A stretch of DNA of 64,000 nucleotides from positions 33,526-97,525 of the forward strand of contig CAWUSW010000036.1 of the NCBI GenBank assembly GCA_963925675.1, read 5' to 3'. The DNA is from Eutrophocola sp963925675. GTDB lineage: Bacteria > Pseudomonadota > Gammaproteobacteria > Pseudomonadales > Pseudohongiellaceae. The translations under genes were made by a program, and so were the position numbers. Below, piece by piece: positions 8,866-17,731 of this stretch. Every line of letters starts with the position of its first letter. The stretch's first letter is position 1. A model generated the notes under the pieces. The model saw only the letters and a list, made by a program, of their open reading frames with translations, did not search any database and had not been told where the DNA came from.

Positions 8866-10452
8866 TTATTCCTGCTCAAAAACGATGCGGCCACCGACCA
8901 TTGTCATGGTGGGCTTGATCCAGAAAATTTCTTCTGCGGGAATTGTCATATAGTCATGATCAAGCACCACAAGATCTGCATATTTACCAGGCTCCAGTGT
9001 GCCAAGGTTTTTTTCCTGAAAAAACATATAGGCATTGTTTCGTGTATGAGCAATAAGCGCTTCTTCTCTGCTTAGAGTCTGATCCAATGCCTTGTTGCCA
9101 GCGATATCCAGACCGCTGACTGCCCAGCCCAGGGTGATGAAGGGCTGGTAATGAGAAACCACTGTGGAATCTGTACCCAGGCCAAAAATAATTTCACTTT
9201 CGGCAATATCCCGAAACGGGATTCTGACGCCGCCATTCATGGCGACGCCGTGAACAGCCAGAGTCATTCCCAGCCTTTTTGCCCGGGCAATACTGTCGGG
9301 TGTGATGTCATAGACATGAGCCATGGTCCAACGTAAATGATCCATCGGAATAGCTTCATTTAAAAGCTCAAATCGCCCAAGTAAATCCTGTATCGACCAG
9401 TTGCTCATCGTGTGCTCGTGTATATGCCAGCCGCCTTGTGCCGCAGCGCTGGCAATTTTCATCAAGCCATCCATGATGTCGGCAGGCCAAGGTCCATTTT
9501 GTGATGGGAAATCAAAAAATGGCAGATAAATATGTTCACCTAAACCAAAAGTACCGTTATCCCCATCAAAAGTATTCGGTGTATTACTGGTAATCAGCTG
9601 GGCAGCCGCATCTGCACTTGAAAGGTCATTAGCTTCATAGGCAAGAGTATTCCAGATTCGCAGAGGCAAGGGGCCGGCAGCAGCCCGATTTTCCAGAGCA
9701 GAGTCTTCACCCTCTGGTCCACGCCCCAAACTGTATAAGGCAGTAAGACCGTTGCTGTTTAGTGTCAGCATGAAGTCTGACAGGTTTTGTTCCAGCTGCT
9801 CTGTTGATGTTGGAGCGATTTGCTGTACCAGGCTGCCATAGGGTGGCTGGAATGTTGCAAGGCCCTGAGCAGGATGGAGTGCACCGTCAGCGGGATCAAG
9901 CCCGATAGACTCCAGAGCCAAGGTGTTGGCATAAACCAGGTTATAGCGTTCCTGCAGGAAGAGGGGGTTCTCTGGCGCAACGCGATCAAGTTCCTCCAGA
10001 GTGAAGCCTCCGGGGGAATCCGCGAATTGTTCTGGATACCAGCCACCTTGAGTAAGCAGCCATTCTCCTGGTGGAAATTCTGCAGCCTTGTCCGCCAGTA
10101 TTGTCAGAGCCTGTACTCTGGAATTCACGCCATCAAGTCGTGGTTGTCGATGCCAGCGTTGAACTGCACGTAAAAAATGGAAATGATTATCTATTAACCC
10201 TGGAATTACTGTGGCGCCTTGCAGATCAATTTCACGAGTTCCGTTCCCTATCAAAGCCGCTATCTCTGAATTGTTGCCGACAGCAATGATGCGGTCCCCT
10301 GTGATTGCCAGAGCTTCAGCAATACTAAACTGGGCATCTACGGTGAGTATTTTGCCATTGAGCAGAACCGTATCAGGAACTTGTCCCTGACTTGGATTTG
10401 AGATGAAAGAAAGCCAGGTTAAAAGTAAAAAGGCTTGGCATTTGGTTTTCAT
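8866..10452 (-). CDS. Exported amidohydrolase, YtcJ-like
   Basis: The 528-residue product is a metal-dependent amidohydrolase of the Amidohydro_3/YtcJ group. It begins at ATG 10452 (GGGAG box seven bases upstream) with a short signal peptide ending S-Q-G-Q. Family features are T-V-L-L-N-G-K-I-L-T-V-D near the N terminus, I-D-N-H-F-H-F (His-x-His metal site), W-H-I-H-E-H-T-M-S-N, M-A-H-V-Y-D, F-G-L-G-T-D-S and the C-terminal G-K-Y-A-D-L-V-V-L-D. The family hydrolyses amides and imines in many unknown substrates. Longer frames starting at 10548 are unlikely because they put the signal peptide inside the protein. It probably forms an operon with the cupin gene. Confidence 0.85.
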   Translation of the reverse strand: MKTKCQAFLLLTWLSFISNPSQGQVPDTVLLNGKILTVDAQFSIAEALAITGDRIIAVGNNSEIAALIGNGTREIDLQGATVIPGLIDNHFHFLRAVQRWHRQPRLDGVNSRVQALTILADKAAEFPPGEWLLTQGGWYPEQFADSPGGFTLEELDRVAPENPLFLQERYNLVYANTLALESIGLDPADGALHPAQGLATFQPPYGSLVQQIAPTSTEQLEQNLSDFMLTLNSNGLTALYSLGRGPEGEDSALENRAAAGPLPLRIWNTLAYEANDLSSADAAAQLITSNTPNTFDGDNGTFGLGEHIYLPFFDFPSQNGPWPADIMDGLMKIASAAAQGGWHIHEHTMSNWSIQDLLGRFELLNEAIPMDHLRWTMAHVYDITPDSIARAKRLGMTLAVHGVAMNGGVRIPFRDIAESEIIFGLGTDSTVVSHYQPFITLGWAVSGLDIAGNKALDQTLSREEALIAHTRNNAYMFFQEKNLGTLEPGKYADLVVLDHDYMTIPAEEIFWIKPTMTMVGGRIVFEQE

Positions 10453-10589
10453 AGTATTACTCCCGCAAAAGGAACATAGCACAGCATTTATGGTTAGATA
10501 GCTTGTAGAAGTCAGATTTCTGCCACTTTTAGGCCCCTGAAATAGCATTTTAACCTGATTAAATGCACTGCATCGAAGGAGGTAGTGTA

Positions 10590-10742
10590 ATGGTTTTTAA
10601 AGATAAGAAGGTTCCTAAACATTTGATCATCCGGGAAGAATATGAAATCCGTCAACGCCCACGAACAGGATTCTTTAAAGTATGCCTGTTCTTTGTTTTT
10701 TTGATCGCATTGAGCCTGGCTTTGCGCTTTGGCGTCTATTAA
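10590..10742 (+). CDS. Small single-pass membrane protein (50 residues)
   Basis: ATG 10590 is preceded at six bases by a near-perfect ribosome site, AAGGAGGT (10576-10583). The 50-residue product has a basic N-terminal half with E-E-Y-E-I-R-Q-R-P-R, then one hydrophobic stretch (V-C-L-F-F-V-F-L-I-A-L-S-L-A-L) and a short tail R-F-G-V-Y. This is a one-helix inner-membrane protein with the basic part inside. I know no family for it. It stands alone between the amidohydrolase and hydratase/lyase genes, on the opposite strand, and is followed by a terminator. Confidence 0.65.
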   Translation: MVFKDKKVPKHLIIREEYEIRQRPRTGFFKVCLFFVFLIALSLALRFGVY

Positions 10743-10790
10743 GAGCGACTATCAATAGTCTGGATGCTTGCGTGGATACTTTAAGGATAC

Positions 10791-10850
10791 AAAAAAGCCG
10801 ACACTAGGGCCGGCTTTTTTAAAGAAAGACTAAATCTTTTAGTCTTTCTT
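10791..10850. terminator. Two adjacent terminator hairpins between convergent genes
   Basis: AAAAAAGCCG (10791-10800) pairs with CGGCTTTTTT (10811-10820), usable from both strands. A second stem, AAGAAAGACTAAA (10822-10834) with TTTAGTCTTTCTT, overlaps the last codons of the hydratase/lyase gene on the minus strand. Confidence 0.8.
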
Positions 10851-11678
10851 GTCGTAGGTATCAAGACCAGGTTTCAATTCCTTGTCATCAAGAAAGGCCT
10901 TCATGGCACCACTGCGGAATTCACCGCCGCTTCTATGTAGAGAGCCATCTGACTTGGCGTAGATATAGTCATTGGCAGTTTCATAATCCATGTAACGAAC
11001 ACGTTTGAAGACTTCCTTGGCTGAGCGCAATACGACAGGGTCTTTCTTCATCAGTTCTTTGGCTAATTCCACTGTGCGTTCTTTCAATTTGTCATGAGGA
11101 ACGGATTCATTCACTAATCCCATCTCGGCAGCTCTTGGCCCTTTAAAGGTTTCGCCGGTCATAATGTAGTACAAGGCATTACGTTGACCCATAGTGTCTG
11201 CTACAGATTTAGTGACATTGCCACCCGGTAAGATACCCCAGTTGATTTCTGACAGGCCATAGGTTGCATCGTCTGATGAAATTGCCAGGTCGCAGGAAGT
11301 GAGAGGTGTAAAGCCACCACCAAAAACCCAGCCATTTACCATAGCGATAGTGGGTTTCGCGTAATAGCGCAATTTTACCTGTTGCCAGGCTGCGGCTTCT
11401 TCGCGAATGCGCATTTTGAAGTTGTCGCTTTCATTGTCAGTTTCACGGAAATATTCTTTTAGATCCATGCCTGCTGACCAGGCGGCACCACGACCAGTCA
11501 GAACAATCACTTTACAGCGATCATCGAGCTCAAGCGCATGGAGAGTGGCATACATTTCCCTGTTCAGGGTAGGACTCATGCAATTCTTTTTATCAGGACG
11601 ATTAAAGTAGACGAAGGCAATCTGTTCTTCAAATTCAACATCAACAGTGTTGCCCCAGGGTTCGTTGGGTGTACTCAT
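10839..11678 (-). CDS. ech: p-Hydroxycinnamoyl-CoA (feruloyl-CoA) hydratase/lyase
   Basis: This 279-residue crotonase adds water to feruloyl-, caffeoyl- or coumaroyl-CoA and splits off acetyl-CoA to give vanillin or the matching benzaldehyde. The match to the Pseudomonas enzyme is close along the whole length: P-T-L-N-R-E-M, W-S-A-G-M-D-L-K-E-Y-F-R-E, Y-A-K-P-T-I-A-M-V-N-G-W, F-G-L-S-E-I-N-W-G-I (here Y-G-L-S-E) and M-T-G-E-T-F. Met71, Tyr76, Glu144 and Tyr240 correspond to the active-site Met70, Tyr75, Glu143 and Tyr239 of that enzyme. The feruloyl-CoA synthetase and vanillin dehydrogenase that usually accompany it are not in the window. Confidence 0.85.
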   Translation of the reverse strand: MSTPNEPWGNTVDVEFEEQIAFVYFNRPDKKNCMSPTLNREMYATLHALELDDRCKVIVLTGRGAAWSAGMDLKEYFRETDNESDNFKMRIREEAAAWQQVKLRYYAKPTIAMVNGWVFGGGFTPLTSCDLAISSDDATYGLSEINWGILPGGNVTKSVADTMGQRNALYYIMTGETFKGPRAAEMGLVNESVPHDKLKERTVELAKELMKKDPVVLRSAKEVFKRVRYMDYETANDYIYAKSDGSLHRSGGEFRSGAMKAFLDDKELKPGLDTYDKKD

Positions 11679-11767
11679 ACTTGATTCCTAGACTTTCAGG
11701 TTAAAAATGATGAATGATTTTTTTTCTAATTATTATTATTGATTGGCAAGATTCTGCCTGTGCAGAT

Positions 11768-12139
11768 TTAAAACCCGTACTCTGCGCCAGACTCTGTACG
11801 TATAGAGCGCAAGAAAAACTTTGTAGGGTCTTCTATCAGGGGTGAACCAACGGCATGGACTACTGTACCGGGTTTCAGGGTGTCAGGTTTAACGCCACTT
11901 CTTACCATCATATTTGCCGGAGCGCCTTCAATGAAATGGATGATGACTTCTTCTCCTTCGTCATTTGTGACTTTCATGGTCATTTCAATATGGGGATTTC
12001 TGAATTTCAGGGAATCAACAAGGCCATCAAAGGGGATTTGAGTCTCAAAATCATAAATAGCAAATGAATGATGTGCTATAGCTTGCAGGGAAAATGCCAA
12101 GGCACCCAGAAATGCTAGCTTTTGCAATAAATTGATCAT
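11768..12139 (-). CDS. Exported DUF6152-family protein
   Basis: The 123-residue product has a signal peptide followed by A-H-H-S-F-A, then the DUF6152 pattern: F-D-G-L-V-D-S-L-K-F-R-N-P-H-I, an E-G-A-P segment, R-S-G-V-K-P-D-T-L-K-P-G and V-H-A-V-G-S-P-L. It is the third DUF6152 copy in the window and the most divergent. It lies upstream of the hydratase/lyase gene on the same strand with about 90 bases between, so co-expression with it is possible. Periplasmic location is expected. Function is unknown. Confidence 0.75.
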   Translation of the reverse strand: MINLLQKLAFLGALAFSLQAIAHHSFAIYDFETQIPFDGLVDSLKFRNPHIEMTMKVTNDEGEEVIIHFIEGAPANMMVRSGVKPDTLKPGTVVHAVGSPLIEDPTKFFLRSIRTESGAEYGF

Positions 12140-12313
12140 GGCAGTCGAATCGTGTTCAGTTGCAAATAAAGGTTTGATTATAACATAGCAGATTAAATAT
12201 CAGCCAGCTGGAGCCGAGAAAAATATACAGATTTTGCATAAGCGGTAATCCCGGACTATTTTGAGTCAGTACCGGATCATGTTCAAAATATTCAAAGCCA
12301 GGGATTGGTTATC

Positions 12314-13561
12314 TTGACAGTTCAGCTATTCAGGCAGGAAGTTGTTAAATATCAGGAACAGCGTTTCTGGGCAGACTTTACCGGGTTAAACCCGGTAAGC
12401 ATGACTGTGTTGACCCTCCTTTTGCTATGCCTGGTTATAACCGCGGCATGGTTTCTGGCGAGTGGCGAATATCGCAGGAAAGAAGTAGTAGCCGGGATAA
12501 TTGTCACTGACAAAGGCGCAGTCAAAATAAGGGCGCCCGCCAATGGGGTGGTGGAGGGGGTGTTATTCGACCAGGGTGAAAGGGTGGGGAAAGGGGATTC
12601 GTTACTGGCGTTTCGCTCAGGGAGGGGCTCTGCTGACGGGGGGCTTATTACAGAAAAGTTGATTGCTGAAAACCGACAACAGATCGCTATTATTCATAGC
12701 CTGACCGATAACAAAAATCAGACTTTCCCGCTTGGGCTTAAACAACTGGAGTCAGAATTGGAAAGTCTTGAGATAAGGAAAAATCAATTACTGGCCTTGC
12801 TTGAGAATAAAAAAGCAGTGACTTCCCTGATGTCTCTGAAGCTGGAGCGTCTGGATGATCTGTTTGGGAATCGATATGTCAGCCAGGCAGATTATGAGGC
12901 AGTGCGAATGGAATCCCTGGAACATGAAAACTCTGTGTATCAAACCAGAATAGAACTGGAAAACAACAAGCGCTTGATTGAATCGGCGCGGCGCGAAAAA
13001 CAATTGTATAAACTGGAGTTTAGTCAGCAGCTGGCTGATCGGGAAACACAGTTATCTGAATTACGTAAGCAAAATTATCAGCTGCAGGGCGAGCAACTCA
13101 GCTTTGTGGTCGCCCCGGTGTCAGGGACTATTTCAATAGTGTACCCCCGGCTGGGGCAGTCAGTTATTGAACAGCAGCCTTTAATTTCCCTGTTGCAGGA
13201 TGGCTCTGTATTTGAAGCAGAGCTTTACGTTCCTTCCAGAGCCGTTGGCTTTCTGGAGAAGGGCTTACAGGTGAGATTAAGCTTTGATGCCTTTCCTTTT
13301 CAAAAGTTTGGCACGCTAGAAGCAAAGGTAAGAGAGATTTCGCAGTCAGTGCTGATGCCTGAGGATGCTCAGATTAGCAAGGGTATGAATGAACCTTACT
13401 ATCGCGTGATAGCCAGTCTGGAAGACTCCTTCATAAATGCTTATGGAGAAAAAATAAAACTCAGACCAGGTATGCAGATCAAGGCGAATCTCGTACTGGA
13501 GAGCAGGAACCTGATTGAATGGATACTGGAGCCACTCTTCGTACAAAGGGATGCTCCCTAG
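12314..13561 (+). CDS. HlyD-family membrane fusion protein of a type I exporter
   Basis: The 415-residue product is a periplasmic adaptor that links an inner-membrane ABC exporter to an outer-membrane channel. It has one transmembrane helix (residues about 30-50, L-T-L-L-L-L-C-L-V-I), a first lipoyl-like half with A-P-A-N-G-V-V-E-G, a long coiled-coil hairpin rich in Glu, Leu, Lys and Gln (about 120-250), a second lipoyl half with V-A-P-V-S-G-T-I-S-I-V, and beta-barrel segments. The start is taken at TTG 12314 because AGGGA lies nine bases upstream; TTG 12305 is also in frame. It overlaps the exporter gene by one base, so the two are translated together. It resembles RaxA/CvaA-type adaptors. 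Confidence 0.85.
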   Translation: MTVQLFRQEVVKYQEQRFWADFTGLNPVSMTVLTLLLLCLVITAAWFLASGEYRRKEVVAGIIVTDKGAVKIRAPANGVVEGVLFDQGERVGKGDSLLAFRSGRGSADGGLITEKLIAENRQQIAIIHSLTDNKNQTFPLGLKQLESELESLEIRKNQLLALLENKKAVTSLMSLKLERLDDLFGNRYVSQADYEAVRMESLEHENSVYQTRIELENNKRLIESARREKQLYKLEFSQQLADRETQLSELRKQNYQLQGEQLSFVVAPVSGTISIVYPRLGQSVIEQQPLISLLQDGSVFEAELYVPSRAVGFLEKGLQVRLSFDAFPFQKFGTLEAKVREISQSVLMPEDAQISKGMNEPYYRVIASLEDSFINAYGEKIKLRPGMQIKANLVLESRNLIEWILEPLFVQRDAP

Positions 13562-15702
13562 TGCGCAGCAATGGGAAATTACCTGTCATTCTGCAAGCTG
13601 AACGCAGTGAATGTGCTCTTGCATGTCTGGCAATGATCCTGAGTTATTACGGGCACAAAATTGATCTTAACCTATTGCGTGCTCGCCATCGTGTATCTGG
13701 CCACGGCATCACACTGAAAGCGGTGGTGAATCTTGCGTCCCGGTTAAAGCTTGCCGTGCGACCTTTGCGCCTGGATTTGCAAGACCTTGGCAAACTGGCC
13801 ATGCCGGCTATGCTGCATTGGGATCTTGATCATTTTGTTATTCTTAACAAAGTTACACGTACTCATTTGGAGATACACAACCCTGCAGCAGGGAAGCAAA
13901 AAATCACCTGGCATGAGTCCAGCAAACACTTCACCGGAGTCGCACTTGAGCTGTTGCCGGCTACAGGTTTCAAACAAATAGATGAACGCAAAAAATTGCC
14001 CTTGAGAGAGCTGTGGATTCACTCTGGCGGACTAACTTCAGGGTTGATTCAGCTTATTGTGTTGTCATTGTTGCTACAACTATTCGCCATAGCCTTGCCA
14101 TTTTATACGCAGATTTTGCTTGATGATGTTCTGGTAAATTTTGATGTTGATTTGCTCAAGCTACTTGCTTGTGGCTTTTTACTGGTAACAGTTTTCAGGC
14201 AATTAACTGAACTCGTGCGTGCTCAAGTGGTTTTATATTTGAGCAATAAAGTCAGTTTTCAATTTGCGACAAGATTGTGCAGTCATCTACTGCATTTGCC
14301 GCTGGAGTATTTTTCGAGCAGGCATATAGGCGACATAGTTTCCAGATTCGGCTCTCTTAATAATGTTAGGGATTTTCTGTGCTCGGGTATTGTTCAGATT
14401 TTTATAGACGGCTTGATGGTGGTTGGCACCTTGTTATTAATGTTTGTATATGACGCGATGCTGAGCACCATAGCCCTTGTGGCAGTAATTTTATACGGCT
14501 TTCTCCGTGTTGTTACCTATCAGCATATGCATGCGCGAAACGAAGAATGGATACGAGACCGGGCACTTGAGAATACTGTTTTCATGGAAAATGTCAGCGT
14601 GATGCAAGGGATCAAACTTTTTGGGCGGGAAGCTTCACGTCTGGGTAGTTGGCAAAACGCCTATGCAACGGCCCTCAAGTCGGGAATGAACGTGCAAAAA
14701 ATTGGTATCACGGTACAGTTTTTTCATGGTTTGCTGGTTGGTGTAGAAAATATTCTTTTATTACTGGTGGGGTGTTATGCCGTTCTTGGTAGTTCCTTGT
14801 CTATTGGTATGCTTTTGGCATTTATCAGTTTCAAAGATCACTTTTATCGCAGCATGTTTTCTCTTTTAGATAAATTATTTGAGTTCAAGTTACTTGATAT
14901 TCATCTGGAGCGCCTGGCCGATATTGCTTTCACTGAGCCAGAGCCATATACGGAGCAATGCTTAATTGATGCTCGTCCAAAGGAGGCGGTTGAATTATCC
15001 CTGCAGGAAATTGCTTATGCTTATGATGAAGGCAGCCCCTTGCTTTTTCAAAATGTCACGCTTGATCTGAAATCAAAAGAAGTGATTGCCATAGTCGGCC
15101 CAACCGGGTGTGGAAAATCCACCTTATTAAAAATTGTCTTAAGTCTTGTCAAACCAAGCCAGGGGCGGATCATACTTAATGGAAAGTCTATTGATCAACA
15201 TGGTCTGGAAGGGTATCGAGCGCTTGTATCAGGCGTGCTCCAGAATGACTGCTTGCTGTCCGGGAGCATTCTTGAAAACATCACGTTTTTTGATACCACC
15301 CCGGATGTTGAAAAGGCCAAGATGGCTGCCACTGAGGCTATGTTGATGGACGAAATAGCACTGATGCCGATGCAGTTCAATACAATGGTTGGAAGTATGG
15401 GCAATGCCTTGTCAGGAGGGCAGGTGCAACGAGTCTTGCTCGCCAGAGCACTATACCAGCAACCTGCGCTGCTGGTGCTGGATGAAGCGACAAGTCATCT
15501 GGATGTCCTTACTGAAAGGGCGCTGAACAATTCCTTGCGTAAACTTGAATTATCTTGCCTGATGGTGGCGCATCGGCCTGATTCTGTTCTTGGTGCTGAT
15601 AAGATCTTTCTCCTTACTTCCAGAGGATTAAAGCCCCTGTCTCATCAACTATTCAGGGCGATGATATCTAATCCACTTAATGATGACGTCATAATGACAT
15701 GA
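13561..15702 (+). CDS. C39-peptidase ABC exporter (bacteriocin/microcin type)
   Basis: The product joins a C39 leader peptidase, a transmembrane domain and an ATPase, the layout of exporters that cut a double-Gly leader while secreting a peptide. Numbered from GTG 13561, the peptidase has the catalytic Cys18 (E-C-A-L-A-C-L-A-M-I) and His91 (D-L-D-H-F-V-I-L). The third position is Asn107 in I-H-N-P-A-A-G, where family members have Asp. About six helices follow. The ATPase has G-P-T-G-C-G-K-S-T, A-L-S-G-G-Q, L-L-V-L-D-E-A-T and V-A-H-R. The start overlaps the adaptor stop (TAGTG), with AAGGGA nine bases upstream; ATG 13519 is an alternative. No TolC gene or precursor peptide is recognised nearby. 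Confidence 0.85.
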   Translation: MRSNGKLPVILQAERSECALACLAMILSYYGHKIDLNLLRARHRVSGHGITLKAVVNLASRLKLAVRPLRLDLQDLGKLAMPAMLHWDLDHFVILNKVTRTHLEIHNPAAGKQKITWHESSKHFTGVALELLPATGFKQIDERKKLPLRELWIHSGGLTSGLIQLIVLSLLLQLFAIALPFYTQILLDDVLVNFDVDLLKLLACGFLLVTVFRQLTELVRAQVVLYLSNKVSFQFATRLCSHLLHLPLEYFSSRHIGDIVSRFGSLNNVRDFLCSGIVQIFIDGLMVVGTLLLMFVYDAMLSTIALVAVILYGFLRVVTYQHMHARNEEWIRDRALENTVFMENVSVMQGIKLFGREASRLGSWQNAYATALKSGMNVQKIGITVQFFHGLLVGVENILLLLVGCYAVLGSSLSIGMLLAFISFKDHFYRSMFSLLDKLFEFKLLDIHLERLADIAFTEPEPYTEQCLIDARPKEAVELSLQEIAYAYDEGSPLLFQNVTLDLKSKEVIAIVGPTGCGKSTLLKIVLSLVKPSQGRIILNGKSIDQHGLEGYRALVSGVLQNDCLLSGSILENITFFDTTPDVEKAKMAATEAMLMDEIALMPMQFNTMVGSMGNALSGGQVQRVLLARALYQQPALLVLDEATSHLDVLTERALNNSLRKLELSCLMVAHRPDSVLGADKIFLLTSRGLKPLSHQLFRAMISNPLNDDVIMT

Positions 15703-16002
15703 TAAGTATGAATATTTTATTAATAAAATTGTTTGCTAAAAAGCGTTTTGTGTTAAATTCAATAAGTCTGTTCAGGGACGAACGGATTTTTTTTTGGTAC
15801 TTTTAATAAGTTTTTACCAAGTATTATCAGATTTTCACTTACCACACCTTTCGATATTGCCTGTTTTCGATCAAGTCTGAAGCAGGTTTCTGTATTCCTG
15901 TTCAAATTTACTTAAAATGCTTACCCTGAGTAATACTTTCCTTTTGTGAGTTACGGATATCAATATGGCTTTAATTAGCTTTAAACGACAGGTGACATTT
16001 TA
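15703..16002. other. 300-base gap with no convincing gene
   Basis: This AT-rich stretch holds only a 32-codon frame (15709-15807) without a ribosome site or a double-Gly leader motif. A run of nine T at about 15788 could end transcription of the exporter genes. Confidence 0.5.
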
Positions 16003-17556
16003 ATGCGTTCTGAGAAACTAGGTCGGCTTTTACAACAGTTCACCTTTACTCTGTGCTTTTTCTTTGGTGCCTCTCACTGGGTTCATGTACAGGCGATTAA
16101 TACATCGTCAATTTATCGCAACGATTCTATCGGCGTACGGGGAGCATTTGCGCCGGAATGGAATGTCATCAAAAACCGGATGCAGGCGCCCGATGAGCTG
16201 AAACCAAATTTTCCTGAAGATAAGGGACCAAACGACTCTCCACTCTTCATTGGTATGCATGCCAGTGAACAATTGTTTATGCGGCTTCTATCCGAGACCT
16301 ATTTTGATGATCTTAAAGCTTATACAAGTATTCTGGTCGAGGGTATTCAGGGCCAGGGGCTGGAAATTTCTGCAGCCAGAATGGCGCTGGACAATTCTGC
16401 TGTGGAAATTGATTATCGTCACCCGCAGCTTGGACTGCGCTTCAGGGAAAGAGTCTCTTTACTGCCTGACAGCCAGGTGATTCGGATGGCTGCCTGGTCC
16501 AGTGAGCGTACCTGGAACACCTATGAAGCTGTCATAGAAGATGCTTTTAATGAAGTAGAGCTCAAAGATGCAATCAATGCTGCAAGTGGTTGGCAGTCCG
16601 TATGGAGGGACTTAGAGGCAAGGCTTGACAATGCCAGTTTAGAGGGCCTTGTGCTGGCACAGATTTCCGTACCTGTTCAAGTTGCACAGGCATGCATTGA
16701 CCCTGCTTCATCCATGCTTTGGCGCGTTGATAGCCCGGTATTAGCTCAGAGAGGTACTGAAATCTATTTGTTCGGTTCAATCCATGTTGGCAAAGCAGAG
16801 TTTTATCCTCTGGCCGAAGAGATCGAAGAAGTATTTCAGGCGGCTGATTATGTTGTTTTCGAAGTAGATCCCTCATCTGTTTCCGACCCCGCAGTACTTA
16901 TGGCTATGCAGACACGCGGTATGCTGCCTCAGGGACAAACACTCAATGATGTTATATCTGCTGAAGTTGTTGATGAATTTCGGCGCGTAATGGCCAATAT
17001 GGGCATGCCCGCTGACAACTTTATGGGAATGCAGCCCTGGTTTCTGACACTAATGCTTTCCAGCCTGCAATTGAATGCCCTGGGCTATTTGCCGCAATAT
17101 GGCCTGGAAAGTTATTTTCTGGGAAAAAAAGCTGCTGATGTAGAAATACTCGAGCTGGAATCCATTCAACAACAGATTGGTTTTCTGGAAGCCTTGAATG
17201 CTGAGGCTTATCTGGCATATACCATCAATTCTTTTGAAACGGGCAATGAAGAAATTGAAGCGCTAATTGATGCCTGGGTATGCGCCGATAAAGGGTCATT
17301 GCAGGATATTCTTTTTGCTGACTTTGAAAATGAGGAAATGAGCCTGAGCGAACAGGCAGAATTTGAGGATCTTATGGATGCGCTCTACACCCAGCGGAAT
17401 ATCGATATGGCAGATAAAATTGTTGAGTATGCCAGTGACGGTGAGGGCAAATATTTTGTTGTCGTTGGTTCAGCACATTTACTGGGTGAAGAAAGTATTG
17501 TCGAGCTGTTGAAACAGAGCAGATTCCAGGTAACACCGGTCTCATTAACGCGCTGA
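16003..17556 (+). CDS. TraB/GumN-family protein with an extra N-terminal domain
   Basis: The 517-residue product has an N-terminal hydrophobic segment (about residues 12-32), a signal peptide or anchor. Residues about 235-515 form a TraB/GumN (Tiki-like) domain, related to the metalloprotease that cuts Wnt in animals. It shows the two G-x2-H motifs, L-F-G-S-I-H-V-G and V-V-G-S-A-H-L-L-G, plus T-Q-R-N-I-D-M-A before the second. Bacterial members are usually about 300 residues. The extra region at about 40-230 (with R-M-A-A-W-S-S-E-R-T-W-N-T-Y) is not a family I can name. It recalls small stress proteins of the DcrB type, but that is a guess. The gene stands alone after the exporter pair. Confidence 0.75.
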   Translation: MRSEKLGRLLQQFTFTLCFFFGASHWVHVQAINTSSIYRNDSIGVRGAFAPEWNVIKNRMQAPDELKPNFPEDKGPNDSPLFIGMHASEQLFMRLLSETYFDDLKAYTSILVEGIQGQGLEISAARMALDNSAVEIDYRHPQLGLRFRERVSLLPDSQVIRMAAWSSERTWNTYEAVIEDAFNEVELKDAINAASGWQSVWRDLEARLDNASLEGLVLAQISVPVQVAQACIDPASSMLWRVDSPVLAQRGTEIYLFGSIHVGKAEFYPLAEEIEEVFQAADYVVFEVDPSSVSDPAVLMAMQTRGMLPQGQTLNDVISAEVVDEFRRVMANMGMPADNFMGMQPWFLTLMLSSLQLNALGYLPQYGLESYFLGKKAADVEILELESIQQQIGFLEALNAEAYLAYTINSFETGNEEIEALIDAWVCADKGSLQDILFADFENEEMSLSEQAEFEDLMDALYTQRNIDMADKIVEYASDGEGKYFVVVGSAHLLGEESIVELLKQSRFQVTPVSLTR

Positions 17557-17590
17557 GTATATCTTTATGCTGGAGTTAGGAGCAAAGTTG

Positions 17591-17662
17591 ATGACAGAGT
17601 TGATTCCCGAAGGGTATTTCCTGATAATGCGCCGCTGGTTTGCTCCTCTGGCTTTGCGCTAG
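17591..17662 (+). CDS. Possible 23-residue peptide with a good ribosome site
   Basis: ATG 17591 follows AGGAG (17578-17582) at eight bases and opens a 23-codon frame ending at TAG 17660-17662. The peptide would be M-T-E-L-I-P-E-G-Y then hydrophobic and basic residues. Nothing but the ribosome site supports it. It could be an upstream leader or chance. Confidence 0.25.
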   Translation: MTELIPEGYFLIMRRWFAPLALR

Positions 17663-17731
17663 TACTTTGAAATACCGAGCAAACCGTTTACCATCAAAGC
17701 TTGGCCGGAGAGTGCTCCGGAATTGTTTTGT

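Noticed and set aside
15709..15807. Short frame after the C39 exporter as its substrate
   Set aside because: It has no ribosome site, no double-Gly leader and an AT-rich, Phe-rich product; it looks like chance.
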